A stretch of DNA of 64,000 nt from Anaerolineales bacterium (GTDB taxonomy: Bacteria; Chloroflexota; Anaerolineae; 4572-78; J111), in the NCBI GenBank assembly GCA_015075405.1, contig JABTUK010000001.1, positions 1-64,000 of the forward strand, written 5' to 3'. This document shows, in pieces, positions 8,283 to 16,201 of this stretch; position 1 is the first letter of the stretch, and the number at the start of each line of letters is the position of its first letter. Made by a program: the position numbers and the translations under genes. The notes below the pieces were generated by a model. That model was given only the letters and a program-made list of their open reading frames with translations. It was not told the DNA's origin and searched no databases.

Positions 8283-8327
8283 ACCATCTCTGTTCAACCT
8301 TCTATCTATCTGCCTAAACAAGAGACT

Positions 8328-8420
8328 CAGTCGTTCCAATTTTTTGAGGAGCCAGCACGCCCACGTGTGCCCTTATTCGGCACGTAGATGTGCCTTACTC
8401 CGCAAAAATTGGATCTACTG
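8328..8420. mobile_element. 93-bp MITE-like element, copy 1
   Basis: Begins CAGTCGTTCCAATTTTT and ends AAAAATTGGATCTACTG, which are imperfect terminal inverted repeats of about 17 bp. The interior holds a smaller palindrome (GGCACGTAGATGTGCC region). Copy 2 at 34407-34499 has the same length, the same right end and a related interior. It codes for nothing. Confidence 0.65.
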
Positions 8421-8429
8421 CGACTCCTT

Positions 8430-8457
8430 TTGACTCCGCTGCCAAAAAATAGATAAT
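8430..8457 (+). promoter_or_regulatory. Promoter of small membrane protein gene 1
   Basis: TTGACT (8430-8435), 16-bp spacer, GATAAT (8452-8457), 24 nt before the ATG. The paralogue at 13101 has nearly the same arrangement. Confidence 0.65.
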
Positions 8458-8481
8458 TCCTGACATGGGATTTGACAACCG

Positions 8482-8940
8482 ATGCTGCGTGATAAGATCC
8501 TGAGGGTGTGGATCAAAAAGCTAGTCTACGGCTGGCTCATTTTTTGTGTGGGTGGGGTTAGTTCGCTGACCTACTTTGATGGTTTGTTGCCTGGGCATGA
8601 GCATGATCAGCACCCTTACCACTTGAGTATTTTTGAAGAGTCGTCGCATACGCACCAACATGGGTCATCTCCGCCAGAAACAGAGGTCGAGCAGATACGT
8701 TTCTGGCTGGTCAGTCGTCTCAATCCCCAGACTGATTTCATTCTTGCCACTCAAAATCTTGGCCCCGGTCTCTCTCAATTTTTTACCTCCGGCCTGAGCG
8801 ATGGCTATATTTTAACCATCGCTCAGCTCAATATTTTTGCCCTCCCCCCCCTCCTGGGTTCGATTGCGCTGGCTGCGCTTAGCAAGCAGTCAGTCTCATT
8901 AGCTCCACTCGATAAGCCCCCTTCCCTTCAGTTGAATTAA
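8482..8940 (+). CDS. Uncharacterised small membrane protein, His-rich (paralogue 1)
   Basis: 152 aa; I recognise no family. Residues about 10-32 form a first hydrophobic segment with the conserved core KLVYGWLIFCVGG, and about 108-135 a second (GYILTIAQLNIFALPPLLGS). Between them is a loop with His at PGHEHDQHPYH and HTHQHG, about eight His in 25 residues. The C-terminus ends LDKPPSLQLN. The protein at 13101 is a clear paralogue with matching ends and spacing but without the His cluster. The two genes flank the copper locus and each has its own promoter. An envelope role in metal handling is inferred from the His loop and the neighbours only. Confidence 0.75.
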   Translation: MLRDKILRVWIKKLVYGWLIFCVGGVSSLTYFDGLLPGHEHDQHPYHLSIFEESSHTHQHGSSPPETEVEQIRFWLVSRLNPQTDFILATQNLGPGLSQFFTSGLSDGYILTIAQLNIFALPPLLGSIALAALSKQSVSLAPLDKPPSLQLN

Positions 8941-9068
8941 AAGACAGCTTTATAAACCCACATAATCTGAATTCGGAATTGCTGCCGAAAATCATACACC
9001 AAAGGGGCTGTGGCCCTATGCTGGTTGATTTTTGGCTAAACGCATTGATTAAATGGAGGATTTCTCAA

Positions 9069-9704
9069 ATGAAACTTCGGATAACTCTCTTTGCTTTGGT
9101 CATCATCTTAACCCTGACGGCGGTCCAATACGGCCTGGCGGCTGCGCCCGCCCAAGAAAATAGGGCGACAAATCTGGCCGGTGTAATTGCCATTGCCGCA
9201 ACGACGACCCCCACCCCGGAAACCAGCGCCGGCGATAGCGCAACCGAACACGAACACGATGCCTCGGCGGCTGAAGACACAACCGGCCAAACTGTGGTAG
9301 TGAGCGAGCAGGAACAAAAATTTCAGGTGACGATTGCCACCTATCTGATGGACACAGCCGGTTTTCATGCCATGGACGAACGGATCAACCAGGAAGGGAC
9401 GATTGATGCCGGTGATGCCGGTGTGGTCAATCGCGTCATTGGTGTGTTGGAGGCGACCGCCTGGCCGGCAGACCTGCAAACCCAGGTTGACGAACTCAAA
9501 GATACGTTGAGCCAATACGCCGAAGCCCTGGCCAATGACGACGTGGAGGCGGCCAAACCACTGGCCACCCAGGCTCACGAACTTCAGCACGATCTGTCCC
9601 ATGCCGCTGGGTCCTGGCTGACTGGAGGAAGTGGCGGAGCCGAGCATGGCGCAGAAGGTGAGCATGACCATGCCGCGGAGCAGGACGCAGGGCAGGGAGG
9701 CTAG
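9069..9704 (+). CDS. Secreted alpha-helical protein with His-rich ends, unknown function
   Basis: 211 aa from ATG 9069, preceded by TGGAGG; an upstream frame extension to 8979 lacks a ribosome site. A signal peptide (about residues 1-25, ending GLAAAPAQ) exports it. After a low-complexity stretch with EHEHDAS, residues about 85-180 form an amphipathic helical domain (FQVTIATYLMDTAGFHAMDE, DELKDTLSQYAEALANDDVE, THE-like QAHELQHDLSHAAGSWL). The C-terminus is Gly/His/Glu-rich (EHGAEGEHDHAAEQD). The layout resembles extracytoplasmic metal-binding four-helix proteins, but no family signature is certain. It precedes the CopC-like genes and probably binds metal. Confidence 0.7.
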   Translation: MKLRITLFALVIILTLTAVQYGLAAAPAQENRATNLAGVIAIAATTTPTPETSAGDSATEHEHDASAAEDTTGQTVVVSEQEQKFQVTIATYLMDTAGFHAMDERINQEGTIDAGDAGVVNRVIGVLEATAWPADLQTQVDELKDTLSQYAEALANDDVEAAKPLATQAHELQHDLSHAAGSWLTGGSGGAEHGAEGEHDHAAEQDAGQGG

Positions 9705-9738
9705 GTTAACCCATTTATAGTTGACCAGAAAAGTTTTC

Positions 9739-9808
9739 GCCGGGATTGGGGGACGCGCAGCGGGGATGAAAAATAAAGGAAGAAATCTCTAAATCTCCTA
9801 ATCCCGGC
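9739..9808. repeat. Inverted repeat upstream of the CopC-like gene
   Basis: GCCGGGATT (9739-9747) and AATCCCGGC (9800-9808) form a 9-bp stem with a purine-rich loop. AAAGTTTT/AAAAGTTT words lie outside both arms. Probably an intergenic hairpin or dispersed repeat. Confidence 0.45.
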
Positions 9809-9845
9809 CTAAAAAGTTTGAGCTGATGCGTGAAAAGGTGACTTG

Positions 9846-10472
9846 ATGCCAAATACGTCCTTAAAAAAGCGAATCCTGCCCTTTGGGATGCTTCTCATTT
9901 TGCTGACGGGTGTTTTTTTTGGCGGCCCACTGAAACTCGCTCGTGCCCACGCCGAATATGAGCGGTCTGAGCCTATGGCCGGCTCTGTGATTGCGGAACC
10001 TCCCCCCGAAATCCAGGTCTGGTTCACCCAGGAACTCTTCCGCCGTAAAGGGGCCAACATTTTGGAAGTGTTTGACTCTGCCGGGACTCAAGTGGACAAA
10101 AAAGATACCCGGATTGACGATGACGACCGGGCCCACGTGATGGTCTCACTACCAGAGGGTTTGCTGGCCGGCATCTATACTGTGCACTGGCGTAACCTTT
10201 CCGCCGAGGATGGTCACGAGGGTAGCGGCGAATTTAGCTTTACGGTTAACCCGGCAGCCGGCGAGACTAGCCCTCAGGTCAACCCTACTGCCGTTCAGCC
10301 ATCTGCAACCGAACCATCAGCCCCAGCCCTTACCCCAGCGCCGCTTGTCACCCCAACGCCGGCTCCTGCCCCCACATCGGGCGGCTTGCCCTGCCTGGGG
10401 GGTATAATTTTGGCCGGGCTAAGTTTGGGGCTAGTTGTAACTTCGCAAGGGCGCAGTAAAGGTGTAACCTAA
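9846..10472 (+). CDS. CopC-like copper-binding protein, membrane-anchored
   Basis: 208 aa from ATG 9846, five nt after AAGGTG. Signal peptide about residues 1-33, then the CopC/CopD beta-sandwich domain. The mature protein starts AHAEYERSEPMAGS, which places the N-terminal copper-binding His of CopC, and DGHEGSGEFSF gives the conserved DxH region. Residues about 140-180 are a Pro/Thr/Ala linker, and the C-terminus has one helix (GGIILAGLSLGLVV), so unlike classic CopC it is membrane-tethered. It should bind copper in the envelope. Its stop abuts the ATG of the CopC-CopD fusion (TAAATG), so the two are translated together. Confidence 0.85.
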   Translation: MPNTSLKKRILPFGMLLILLTGVFFGGPLKLARAHAEYERSEPMAGSVIAEPPPEIQVWFTQELFRRKGANILEVFDSAGTQVDKKDTRIDDDDRAHVMVSLPEGLLAGIYTVHWRNLSAEDGHEGSGEFSFTVNPAAGETSPQVNPTAVQPSATEPSAPALTPAPLVTPTPAPAPTSGGLPCLGGIILAGLSLGLVVTSQGRSKGVT

Positions 10473-12995
10473 ATGAACGGGGTAATACAGCGTCATCGGC
10501 AAAGGAAAAGGATGCCGGCCTGGCTGCTGCTCGCCTGTGTCTTTCTCTGGCTCTTGATTATTGGTCCACAAGGGGTCAAGGCCCATGCGCTTTTGGTGCG
10601 GTCAATCCCAGAGGCCAATGCTGAACTGGCTACCCCTCCGGCGACCATTGAAATGTGGTTCAGCGAGCCTTTGGAAGCCGGTTTCAGCAAAGCGCGCCTG
10701 CTCGACTCCCAGGGGCAGGAACTCCCCACTGGCGCAGTCAATCTCGATCCATCCGACCCCATGCACATGACGCTGCCACTGGGGCAGTTGGAACCCGGAA
10801 TTTATACCGTCGCCTGGCAAACCTTGTCGCGGGCGGACGGTCACGAATGGTATGGGTCATTTCCCCTGACCCTATTAAACCCGGATGGCTCCCGCCCTAC
10901 TGCCACAGCAACGACTACGGATGGCGGGGAACGGGGAGAACTACCTTCTCCGGGCGAAGTGGTAGCCCGCTGGCTTGTCCTGCTGGGTGGGTTTCTATTG
11001 TTCGGTGTGCCTCTCTTCCAGATTGTCGTGGTCCTGGTGGGGGAACCTAATACCGCGCTGGCCCTGCCCTGGCGTAACCTGGCCTTGAAACTGGTGTGGC
11101 TGGCTGTAGTGGCTATTGTGCTGGGTGCTTGGTTACAGGTTATCCTTCAGGCTGCGCGGTTGGGCGGTCTGGGCCAGTTGCCAACTCTGCTACTCGAGAC
11201 GCGAACCGGCACACTGGCCTTTGCCCGCCAGGCTTTAGCATTTACCAGCCTAGTTATCATCTTGAGGCTGCCTCAGCCTCGGCCCCTTCATCAACAAAAA
11301 TGGCCGTTTCTGCTCATCAGTGGGGTCTATAGTGGCCTGGTCATTCTGCTGCTCTTGTTTACGACCTCGCAAGATACTCGTATTCTGGCCCTGGTTTTAT
11401 TGGTTGGTCTGGGGGGTGCTCTGTTCAGCATAACCCACCATGCCGATCCCCCCACCCTTGAGCGTAGAACCTGGCATATGGCGCTGGCTCTGAGCAGTGT
11501 CTTGCTGTTCACCCTCTCACTCGGCAGCCATGCTAACGCCGGGCCGGGAAATGTTTGGGCGGTTCTGGGAGATTTTGTCCACCTGCTTGCCGCCGCTGCC
11601 TGGATCGGTGGGTTGGCGCTGCTGCCGGGGTTGATCGGGCAAATCCGCCGCCTGGCTGCCCCCACCGACTATCCTCAAAACCTGCTCCTTATCCGGCGCT
11701 TTTCCTATCTGGCGAGCTTCGCCGTTTTTGTTATGATGGCGACCGGGCTTTTCAGCAGCCTGGTTCAGTTGCCGAGTTTTTCCAGCTTATGGACCACCCC
11801 TTATGGCCTGGTCTTATTAACCAAGCTGATCCTAATTGCTTTTACCCTGGAGGTTGCCTTCTTTAACAATCGGCTTATCCACCACAAGGCAAGCCAATTG
11901 ACCAACCCGGATGGCTGGGTGCGCCTCTATCGGCAAATCGTCACGGAAGCAGTTATTAGTTTGGGCATTACGCTCAGTGTTGCTATTTTGGTCCAGACCT
12001 CTACCCCGCGCAGTTTTACCCAAACAAGCGATGTAGCCCCACCGAATCTGCCCTTTAATACCATTGCCCAAGCCGATGATCTCTACCTTCATGTGCAGGT
12101 TACGCCGAACCAGGTAGGTTATAACCGGTTCTGGGTCCATCTGTATCACCCCGATGGGGGGTCCATTGGCGAGGTGCAATTGGTGCGATTGCTCTTTAAC
12201 TATCGCCAGGAACAGTTTGGCCAGGCCAGGGCAGATTTGGTCGCCCTGGGCCAGGATACCTTTGCCACCGAAGGCGCATACTTGAATGCAGCCGGGCTGT
12301 GGAACCTATCCGTTTATGTGCGCCGCCGCGATAGGGATGACGCCTTGACCAAAGTGAACCTTGAGATACCCCCCCTTATCGTCTCGGCTGCCGGCGCAAA
12401 TCCGTGGGGTAATCCTATGTCTGCGCTGCCGGCGGGTATGCTTATCGCCGCAGCGTTAGTGGTGCTAGGGTTGATCCCCTGGCTGTGGCGTCAACCGCTC
12501 CAGGAAATCTTTGGCCTGAAACCGGCCAACCCGAATATCTGGACCTGGCCGCCTTCCGGCCTGATTTTGAGTGGCGGTATAACAATCCTGAGCGGTCTGA
12601 TCATCGCGGTAACTGCAACGCCTGCCTTACTGGCTCGCCTCAATTCTGATAGCACTGTTTCAGGGGCTTCAGCATCTGCCTCAACGGCCCGCTTCGATCC
12701 TGCGGGTGAACCGGTCCCAGCCAGTCCTGGTTCTATCGCGGCGGGGGCTGAGCTTTATCAAGAACAGTGCGTTCCCTGCCATGGCCCTAAAGGTCTGGGC
12801 GATGGGCAACGCGCCGCCGGTATGGAACCTCCCCCCGCCAATTTTAGGATTCACGTGCCCCTCCACAGTGACCGCGAACTGCACGGCTATATCAGTCGAG
12901 GATTCCCCGGTACGGATATGCCCGCCTTTGCCGATGATCTGACCACCGAAGAAATCTGGCATTTGGTCAACTATTTGCGGGCAGAGTTTGGATAA
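10473..12995 (+). CDS. CopC-CopD-cytochrome c triple-domain copper protein
   Basis: 840 aa. After a signal peptide, residues about 37-140 form a CopC domain (AHALLVRSIPEANAEL, IEMWFSEPL, DGHEWYGSFPL). Residues about 160-520 carry roughly eight to ten helices of the CopD family (GDFVHLLAAAAWIGGLALLP, RRFSYLASFAVFVMM). A beta-rich extracytoplasmic part (about 540-640) and further helices follow. The last 90 residues are a class I cytochrome c with haem motif CVPCHGP and likely axial Met in GTDMPAF. CopC-CopD fusions are known; the added cytochrome suggests redox-coupled copper delivery or reduction. Neighbours (SCO1, PCu(A)C, cupredoxin) fit cytochrome oxidase assembly. Confidence 0.9.
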   Translation: MNGVIQRHRQRKRMPAWLLLACVFLWLLIIGPQGVKAHALLVRSIPEANAELATPPATIEMWFSEPLEAGFSKARLLDSQGQELPTGAVNLDPSDPMHMTLPLGQLEPGIYTVAWQTLSRADGHEWYGSFPLTLLNPDGSRPTATATTTDGGERGELPSPGEVVARWLVLLGGFLLFGVPLFQIVVVLVGEPNTALALPWRNLALKLVWLAVVAIVLGAWLQVILQAARLGGLGQLPTLLLETRTGTLAFARQALAFTSLVIILRLPQPRPLHQQKWPFLLISGVYSGLVILLLLFTTSQDTRILALVLLVGLGGALFSITHHADPPTLERRTWHMALALSSVLLFTLSLGSHANAGPGNVWAVLGDFVHLLAAAAWIGGLALLPGLIGQIRRLAAPTDYPQNLLLIRRFSYLASFAVFVMMATGLFSSLVQLPSFSSLWTTPYGLVLLTKLILIAFTLEVAFFNNRLIHHKASQLTNPDGWVRLYRQIVTEAVISLGITLSVAILVQTSTPRSFTQTSDVAPPNLPFNTIAQADDLYLHVQVTPNQVGYNRFWVHLYHPDGGSIGEVQLVRLLFNYRQEQFGQARADLVALGQDTFATEGAYLNAAGLWNLSVYVRRRDRDDALTKVNLEIPPLIVSAAGANPWGNPMSALPAGMLIAAALVVLGLIPWLWRQPLQEIFGLKPANPNIWTWPPSGLILSGGITILSGLIIAVTATPALLARLNSDSTVSGASASASTARFDPAGEPVPASPGSIAAGAELYQEQCVPCHGPKGLGDGQRAAGMEPPPANFRIHVPLHSDRELHGYISRGFPGTDMPAFADDLTTEEIWHLVNYLRAEFG

Positions 12996-13046
12996 CTCAA
13001 TTGAGAACATAGATTCGTATTTTTGTCAGAGGAACAACAAAAAGGT

Positions 13047-13074
13047 TTGACATTTTTTTGAAAAGTTGGATAAT
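13047..13074 (+). promoter_or_regulatory. Promoter of small membrane protein gene 2
   Basis: TTGACA (13047-13052), 16-bp spacer, GATAAT (13069-13074), 26 nt before ATG 13101. The -10 box and spacer length match those of paralogue 1 at 8430-8457. Confidence 0.7.
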
Positions 13075-13100
13075 TGCCGCATTCAAAAAGATAACAATCT

Positions 13101-13550
13101 ATGCGACCTAAAAAAGTTTTGATTACCTGGGTGCAAAAGTTAGTTTACGGCTGGCTGATTTTTTGGGTGGGTGGGTTGGCCCCCCTCACTTTTAGCACGC
13201 CTCTTTCGCCCCACCGGGATATACCCACGGTTATTATTGCCTTGTTTGACTCTCCACGCCATTTTTCGTTTGCCCCAGCCAGCTCTGGTCCCATTGCTTC
13301 CTCTCTTAAGTGGGTTTGGAGGACTCAAAGTTTCAATCCCAACTCCAAATTTCATTCTTTCGAGAGCTTTATACCAAGTCTGGTTCAGCTTTTTCAATCA
13401 AATATGAGCAGTGGTTATCTTTTGACCGTAGCTCGTGCCTACCTTATTCCCCCTACCTCCCTTTTTGGTTTAATCGCGCTCTATATTTTAACCGGGCGCT
13501 CTGCTCTACTGCCTCCGATTGAAAAGCCCCCACAATCGCTGGTTGCTTAA
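13101..13550 (+). CDS. Uncharacterised small membrane protein (paralogue 2)
   Basis: 149 aa, same unrecognised family as the protein at 8482. Shared features in order: a basic start, KLVYGWLIF.VGG in the first hydrophobic segment, a variable middle, then NP....F, L.Q.F.S..S.GY.LT.A, a second hydrophobic segment with L.G.IAL, and a C-terminal L.P..KPP. Its middle is Ser/Pro/Phe-rich and lacks the His cluster of paralogue 1, so metal binding is not a shared property. It lies between the CopC-CopD-cytochrome gene and SCO1, with its own promoter. Function unknown. Confidence 0.75.
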   Translation: MRPKKVLITWVQKLVYGWLIFWVGGLAPLTFSTPLSPHRDIPTVIIALFDSPRHFSFAPASSGPIASSLKWVWRTQSFNPNSKFHSFESFIPSLVQLFQSNMSSGYLLTVARAYLIPPTSLFGLIALYILTGRSALLPPIEKPPQSLVA

Positions 13551-13708
13551 GTATTTCCCAGGTCTTAAAAGAGAAAGCATCCAGGGGCTGGCCTTATGCC
13601 AGCGTTACTGCGTCCCGGCGTTCAAATCGGTAAACCCGGTGAGGATATTCCTGAGATGCTTCTGATCGCCGATATGGTATTGGACTATTGACAGTTTTTT
13701 AGCCAATA

Positions 13709-13737
13709 ACCTCCGAGGTTTCTTAAACCTCGGAGGT
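13709..13737. repeat. Perfect hairpin ACCTCCGAGGTTT / AAACCTCGGAGGT
   Basis: A 13-bp perfect stem with a 3-nt loop upstream of the SCO1 gene. Hairpins with this sequence are, to my recollection, common dispersed repeats in several bacterial phyla. It could act as a transcript-stabilising or terminating structure. The preceding gap from 13551 holds nothing else recognisable. Confidence 0.7.
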
Positions 13738-13760
13738 CAGTACAGGAAGAGCCATTGATA

Positions 13761-14378
13761 ATGATGAGAGCAAAAGCAAGTTTAGGTCTAGCAATTACTT
13801 TAATGGTCTTGGCTGTAGCCAGCGTGGGCTGCCGGGCCTTTACCCCCACTTACGAGTTTAAAGGGGCGATACTTGAACCGGCCGCGCCGTTGCCCGACTT
13901 TGAATTAAATGCAACGACAGGCCAGCCCTTTCACCTGAGCGATGTTAAAGGCGATATTGCCCTGGTTTACTTCGGTTACACCTACTGCCCCGATGTTTGC
14001 CCCTTGACCCTGGCCGATGTGAGGCAGGCATTGAGTGGGCTTCAGCAGGGGCGCGAACGGGTACAGGTCATCTTTATCTCCGTTGACCCGGAGCGGGACA
14101 CCCCGGACGTGCTGAGCCGTTACCTGGCCGCGTTTGATCCCAGTTTTATCGGCCTGACCGACGACTTCGAGAAAATCAAAGAAGTCATGAAACCCTACGG
14201 CGCTTTCGCCGAAAAAGAAACGGCCGCCGATTCAACTGCCGGGTATCTGGTTAGCCACAGCGCCCGGCTGTACCTGGTCACTGCTGACCAAAACTTGCTC
14301 CTTATGTATCCTTTTGGCTTTAAAGCTGAAGACCTTCGCAGCGATCTGGCCTATCTGCTAAGCCAGAAAAATTCATAA
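13761..14378 (+). CDS. SCO1/SenC-family copper chaperone lipoprotein
   Basis: 205 aa from ATG 13761 (ATG 13764 and TTG 13755 are alternatives; AGGAAG lies upstream). The signal peptide ends in a lipobox-like VGCRAF. The thioredoxin-like SCO fold is clear: PLPDFELNATTGQPFHLSDV, YFGYTYCPDVCPLTLADV with the CxxxC copper ligands, VIFISVDPERDTPDVL, and the third ligand His in VSHSARLYLV. It should load copper into the CuA site of cytochrome c oxidase subunit II, or act as a thiol reductase there. It is followed 22 bp later by a PCu(A)C chaperone gene, the usual partner. Confidence 0.94.
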   Translation: MMRAKASLGLAITLMVLAVASVGCRAFTPTYEFKGAILEPAAPLPDFELNATTGQPFHLSDVKGDIALVYFGYTYCPDVCPLTLADVRQALSGLQQGRERVQVIFISVDPERDTPDVLSRYLAAFDPSFIGLTDDFEKIKEVMKPYGAFAEKETAADSTAGYLVSHSARLYLVTADQNLLLMYPFGFKAEDLRSDLAYLLSQKNS

Positions 14379-14400
14379 CTCAAACCGGAGCGTTTCTAAA

Positions 14401-14865
14401 ATGAAAAACTTTATATATTTAACCATTCTGTTAATTTTTACCACCCTGGCGGCCCAATGCGGCCCGGCTGCCTCCCCATCTCAAGAAGGGGGAATTACCG
14501 TCAGCGATATTTCGGCCAGAGTTACCACCCAAAATGGCGCGGTTTTTATGACTATCAAAAACGGAGGGGCCAGTGACGATGCCCTGGTCGGCGGCAAAAC
14601 GGATGTAGCCAAAACGGTTGAACTGCATGAAACCAAAATGGATGAAAATGATGTGATGAAGATGAGTCCCGTGCCCAACATCCCCATCCCGGCCGGCGGC
14701 TCGGTCACCCTCAAGTCGGGCGGCTTGCACGTCATGCTGATTGACATGCAAAAAGAGTTAGCTGTGGGCGATAAAATCAGCCTGACCCTCACCTTTGAAA
14801 AAGCCGGCCCCATGACCATCGAGGCTGAGGTTAAGGATGCGGCCATGGGGCACATGGATCAATAA
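14401..14865 (+). CDS. PCu(A)C copper chaperone (DUF461), possibly frameshifted at its end
   Basis: 154 aa. A signal peptide ends at a lipobox-like AAQCGPA. The PCu(A)C domain shows its Cu(I) ligands: HETKM and MKMSP, then GGLHVMLIDM. It takes Cu(I) to SCO1 or directly to cytochrome oxidase. The frame stops at TAA 14863, but from 14867 the +1 frame reads an uninterrupted tail, AAPPADHSQDAEHGEHDH, to TAA 14924-14926. His-rich tails of this kind are common on this family, so a 1-nt indel near 14860 has probably cut off the tail of this protein. The core domain is complete and should still work. Confidence 0.9.
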   Translation: MKNFIYLTILLIFTTLAAQCGPAASPSQEGGITVSDISARVTTQNGAVFMTIKNGGASDDALVGGKTDVAKTVELHETKMDENDVMKMSPVPNIPIPAGGSVTLKSGGLHVMLIDMQKELAVGDKISLTLTFEKAGPMTIEAEVKDAAMGHMDQ

Positions 14866-14926
14866 CGAGGCCGCGCCTCCTGCCGACCACTCGCAAGACG
14901 CCGAACACGGCGAGCATGACCACTAA
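14866..14926 (+). pseudogene. Out-of-frame His-rich tail of the PCu(A)C gene
   Basis: Translated in the +1 frame relative to the chaperone, bases 14867-14923 encode 19 residues with five His and several acidic residues, ending in a stop. There is no start codon. It makes sense only as the original C-terminus of the upstream gene, lost through an indel or reached by +1 frameshifting at the TAA-C. Confidence 0.6.
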
Positions 14927-14953
14927 CTTGGCCGTGTCAGATTAAAGAAAATG

Positions 14954-15031
14954 GCTCACGGATTAACACGAATGAACACAGATTTTTACAATTTTGATTT
15001 TATCCGTGCGAATCTGTGTTAATCCGTGAGC
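14954..15031. repeat. Inverted repeat with 16-bp perfect arms
   Basis: GCTCACGGATTAACAC (14954-14969) and GTGTTAATCCGTGAGC (15016-15031) are exact inverse complements. AATGAACACAGATT and its partial mirror lie inside. This word (…ATCTGTGTTAATCCGTGAGC…) is, from memory, a widespread dispersed intergenic repeat in bacteria. It separates the PCu(A)C and cupredoxin genes. Confidence 0.7.
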
Positions 15032-15086
15032 TAACTTATCCGGTATGTTTAAATATGACGTCGTCGAACTAATTGGATTACGATCA

Positions 15087-15470
15087 ATGCTAAACAAGAA
15101 AGTGTTGTTGGGGGCGCTCCTGGGGATGGGGCTGTTGAGCCTGCTGGTCTGGTTCTTTGCCACTCAGTATGAAACGGCGCGTCAAGTTGTTTTTGTGATT
15201 CCGCCCGGCGTCGGCGCAGGAGAGGTTACTCTTGACGTCCCGGACGAAATCGTTTTAACCCTGGGCGTCAAAGACACCATTGTGATCGAGAATCAGGACG
15301 AAGTGATACACACCTTTGGCCCGTTTGTGGTGGCCCCGCATAGCACTATAACCCATCGTTTCTACAATGTGGTCAACTACCAGGGGGTCTGTACCTTCCA
15401 CCAGGAGCGGCAAATGAGTTTGGTGGTCAAGCCCGCTCCCTGGCAGCTTCATTTTTTCTACAACGAGTAG
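15087..15470 (+). CDS. Membrane-anchored cupredoxin (blue-copper type)
   Basis: 127 aa from ATG 15087; ATG 15045, directly after the inverted repeat, is also possible. One N-terminal helix (LLGALLGMGLLSLLVWFFA) anchors it. The rest is a small beta-barrel with type-1 copper ligands in order: His in VIHTFGP, then Cys, His and Met in GVCTFHQERQM. The C-x2-H-x4-M spacing is that of plastocyanin/amicyanin-like sites. It should carry electrons or copper outside the membrane and ends the copper locus. Its last 13 bases overlap the convergent SRPBCC gene. Confidence 0.82.
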   Translation: MLNKKVLLGALLGMGLLSLLVWFFATQYETARQVVFVIPPGVGAGEVTLDVPDEIVLTLGVKDTIVIENQDEVIHTFGPFVVAPHSTITHRFYNVVNYQGVCTFHQERQMSLVVKPAPWQLHFFYNE

Positions 15471-15943
15471 TCTTCCCCTTCTAATATTTGTTTCAATCTT
15501 GCCACATCCCGGCTCATTTGGTTTTTAAACATCGCGATCATCAGCGGCGAGAGCCAGCGATAGAAACCTTGCAAATCGGCCACGACCGCTTGGGTAAAAC
15601 GAGCGCCAGCGCCTTCTGCTGTTACCATCCGCCAGCCCGAAACCGGGGTTGTAGCCTTGATACTAGACCAGGCTAACCGTTGATCGGGTTCAAAGGCTGT
15701 GATTTGGGCAATGGTAACGTAGCGCCGGCCAAAAAAGTCCATCTCTTCGTGGGTGATAGTTCCGACACCTGTTTCCCCCGCTGGAGATTGGCTCATCCTG
15801 GCTACCCCCTGACGCCAGCGGGTATCGTTGTTGTAATTGGCAATAAATTGAAAGACCTCGGCCGGAGACCGGTCAATCCAGATGGAGACTTCGGCTTTAT
15901 ATCCTGCTTGAGAGGAATAGGTGATTTGTTTTGTTTGAGTCAT
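15458..15943 (-). CDS. SRPBCC-family (START-like) protein
   Basis: 161 aa from ATG 15943, with GAGG seven bases upstream; the longer frame to 16009 lacks a ribosome site. Typical polyketide-cyclase/START features are seen: AEVSIWIDRSPAEVFQFIAN at the start, GVGTITHEEMDFFGRRY, and the long C-terminal helix (SPLMIAMFKNQMSRDVARL). Such proteins bind hydrophobic ligands in a helix-grip fold. The ligand is unknown. It is divergent from a VOC gene, and a palindrome-rich region (16042-16077) lies between them. The 3' end overlaps the cupredoxin gene tail to tail. Confidence 0.82.
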   Translation of the reverse strand: MTQTKQITYSSQAGYKAEVSIWIDRSPAEVFQFIANYNNDTRWRQGVARMSQSPAGETGVGTITHEEMDFFGRRYVTIAQITAFEPDQRLAWSSIKATTPVSGWRMVTAEGAGARFTQAVVADLQGFYRWLSPLMIAMFKNQMSRDVARLKQILEGEDYSL

Positions 15944-16041
15944 ATTTTTCCTCTTTGGACGCTCTTGAAATCCCAGTGGACAATACCTAAGCTGTGGTTG
16001 GCTGTCCACAAGTTTGTTATTGATCTGTTCTCACTTTAATT

Positions 16042-16077
16042 CGTTATCATAACGCCAACGTTACCATGAACGTTACG
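16042..16077. promoter_or_regulatory. Palindrome cluster between divergent SRPBCC and VOC genes
   Basis: CGTTAT-C-ATAACG (16042-16054) is a perfect palindrome, followed by AACGTT-ACCATG-AACGTT (16058-16075). Together they look like an operator for a dimeric repressor. No regulator gene is adjacent. Confidence 0.45.
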
Positions 16078-16201
16078 AACTAAAAACCGCCTAAATTTGG
16101 CTCTCTTTTTAAGGGTTGAATTGACAGTAGTAGTCAACAAAGGTATAGTAGGCCCCCAATACCGGAGCAGTCAATCCAAATTAAGCAAAAAAGGAAAAGC
16201 C

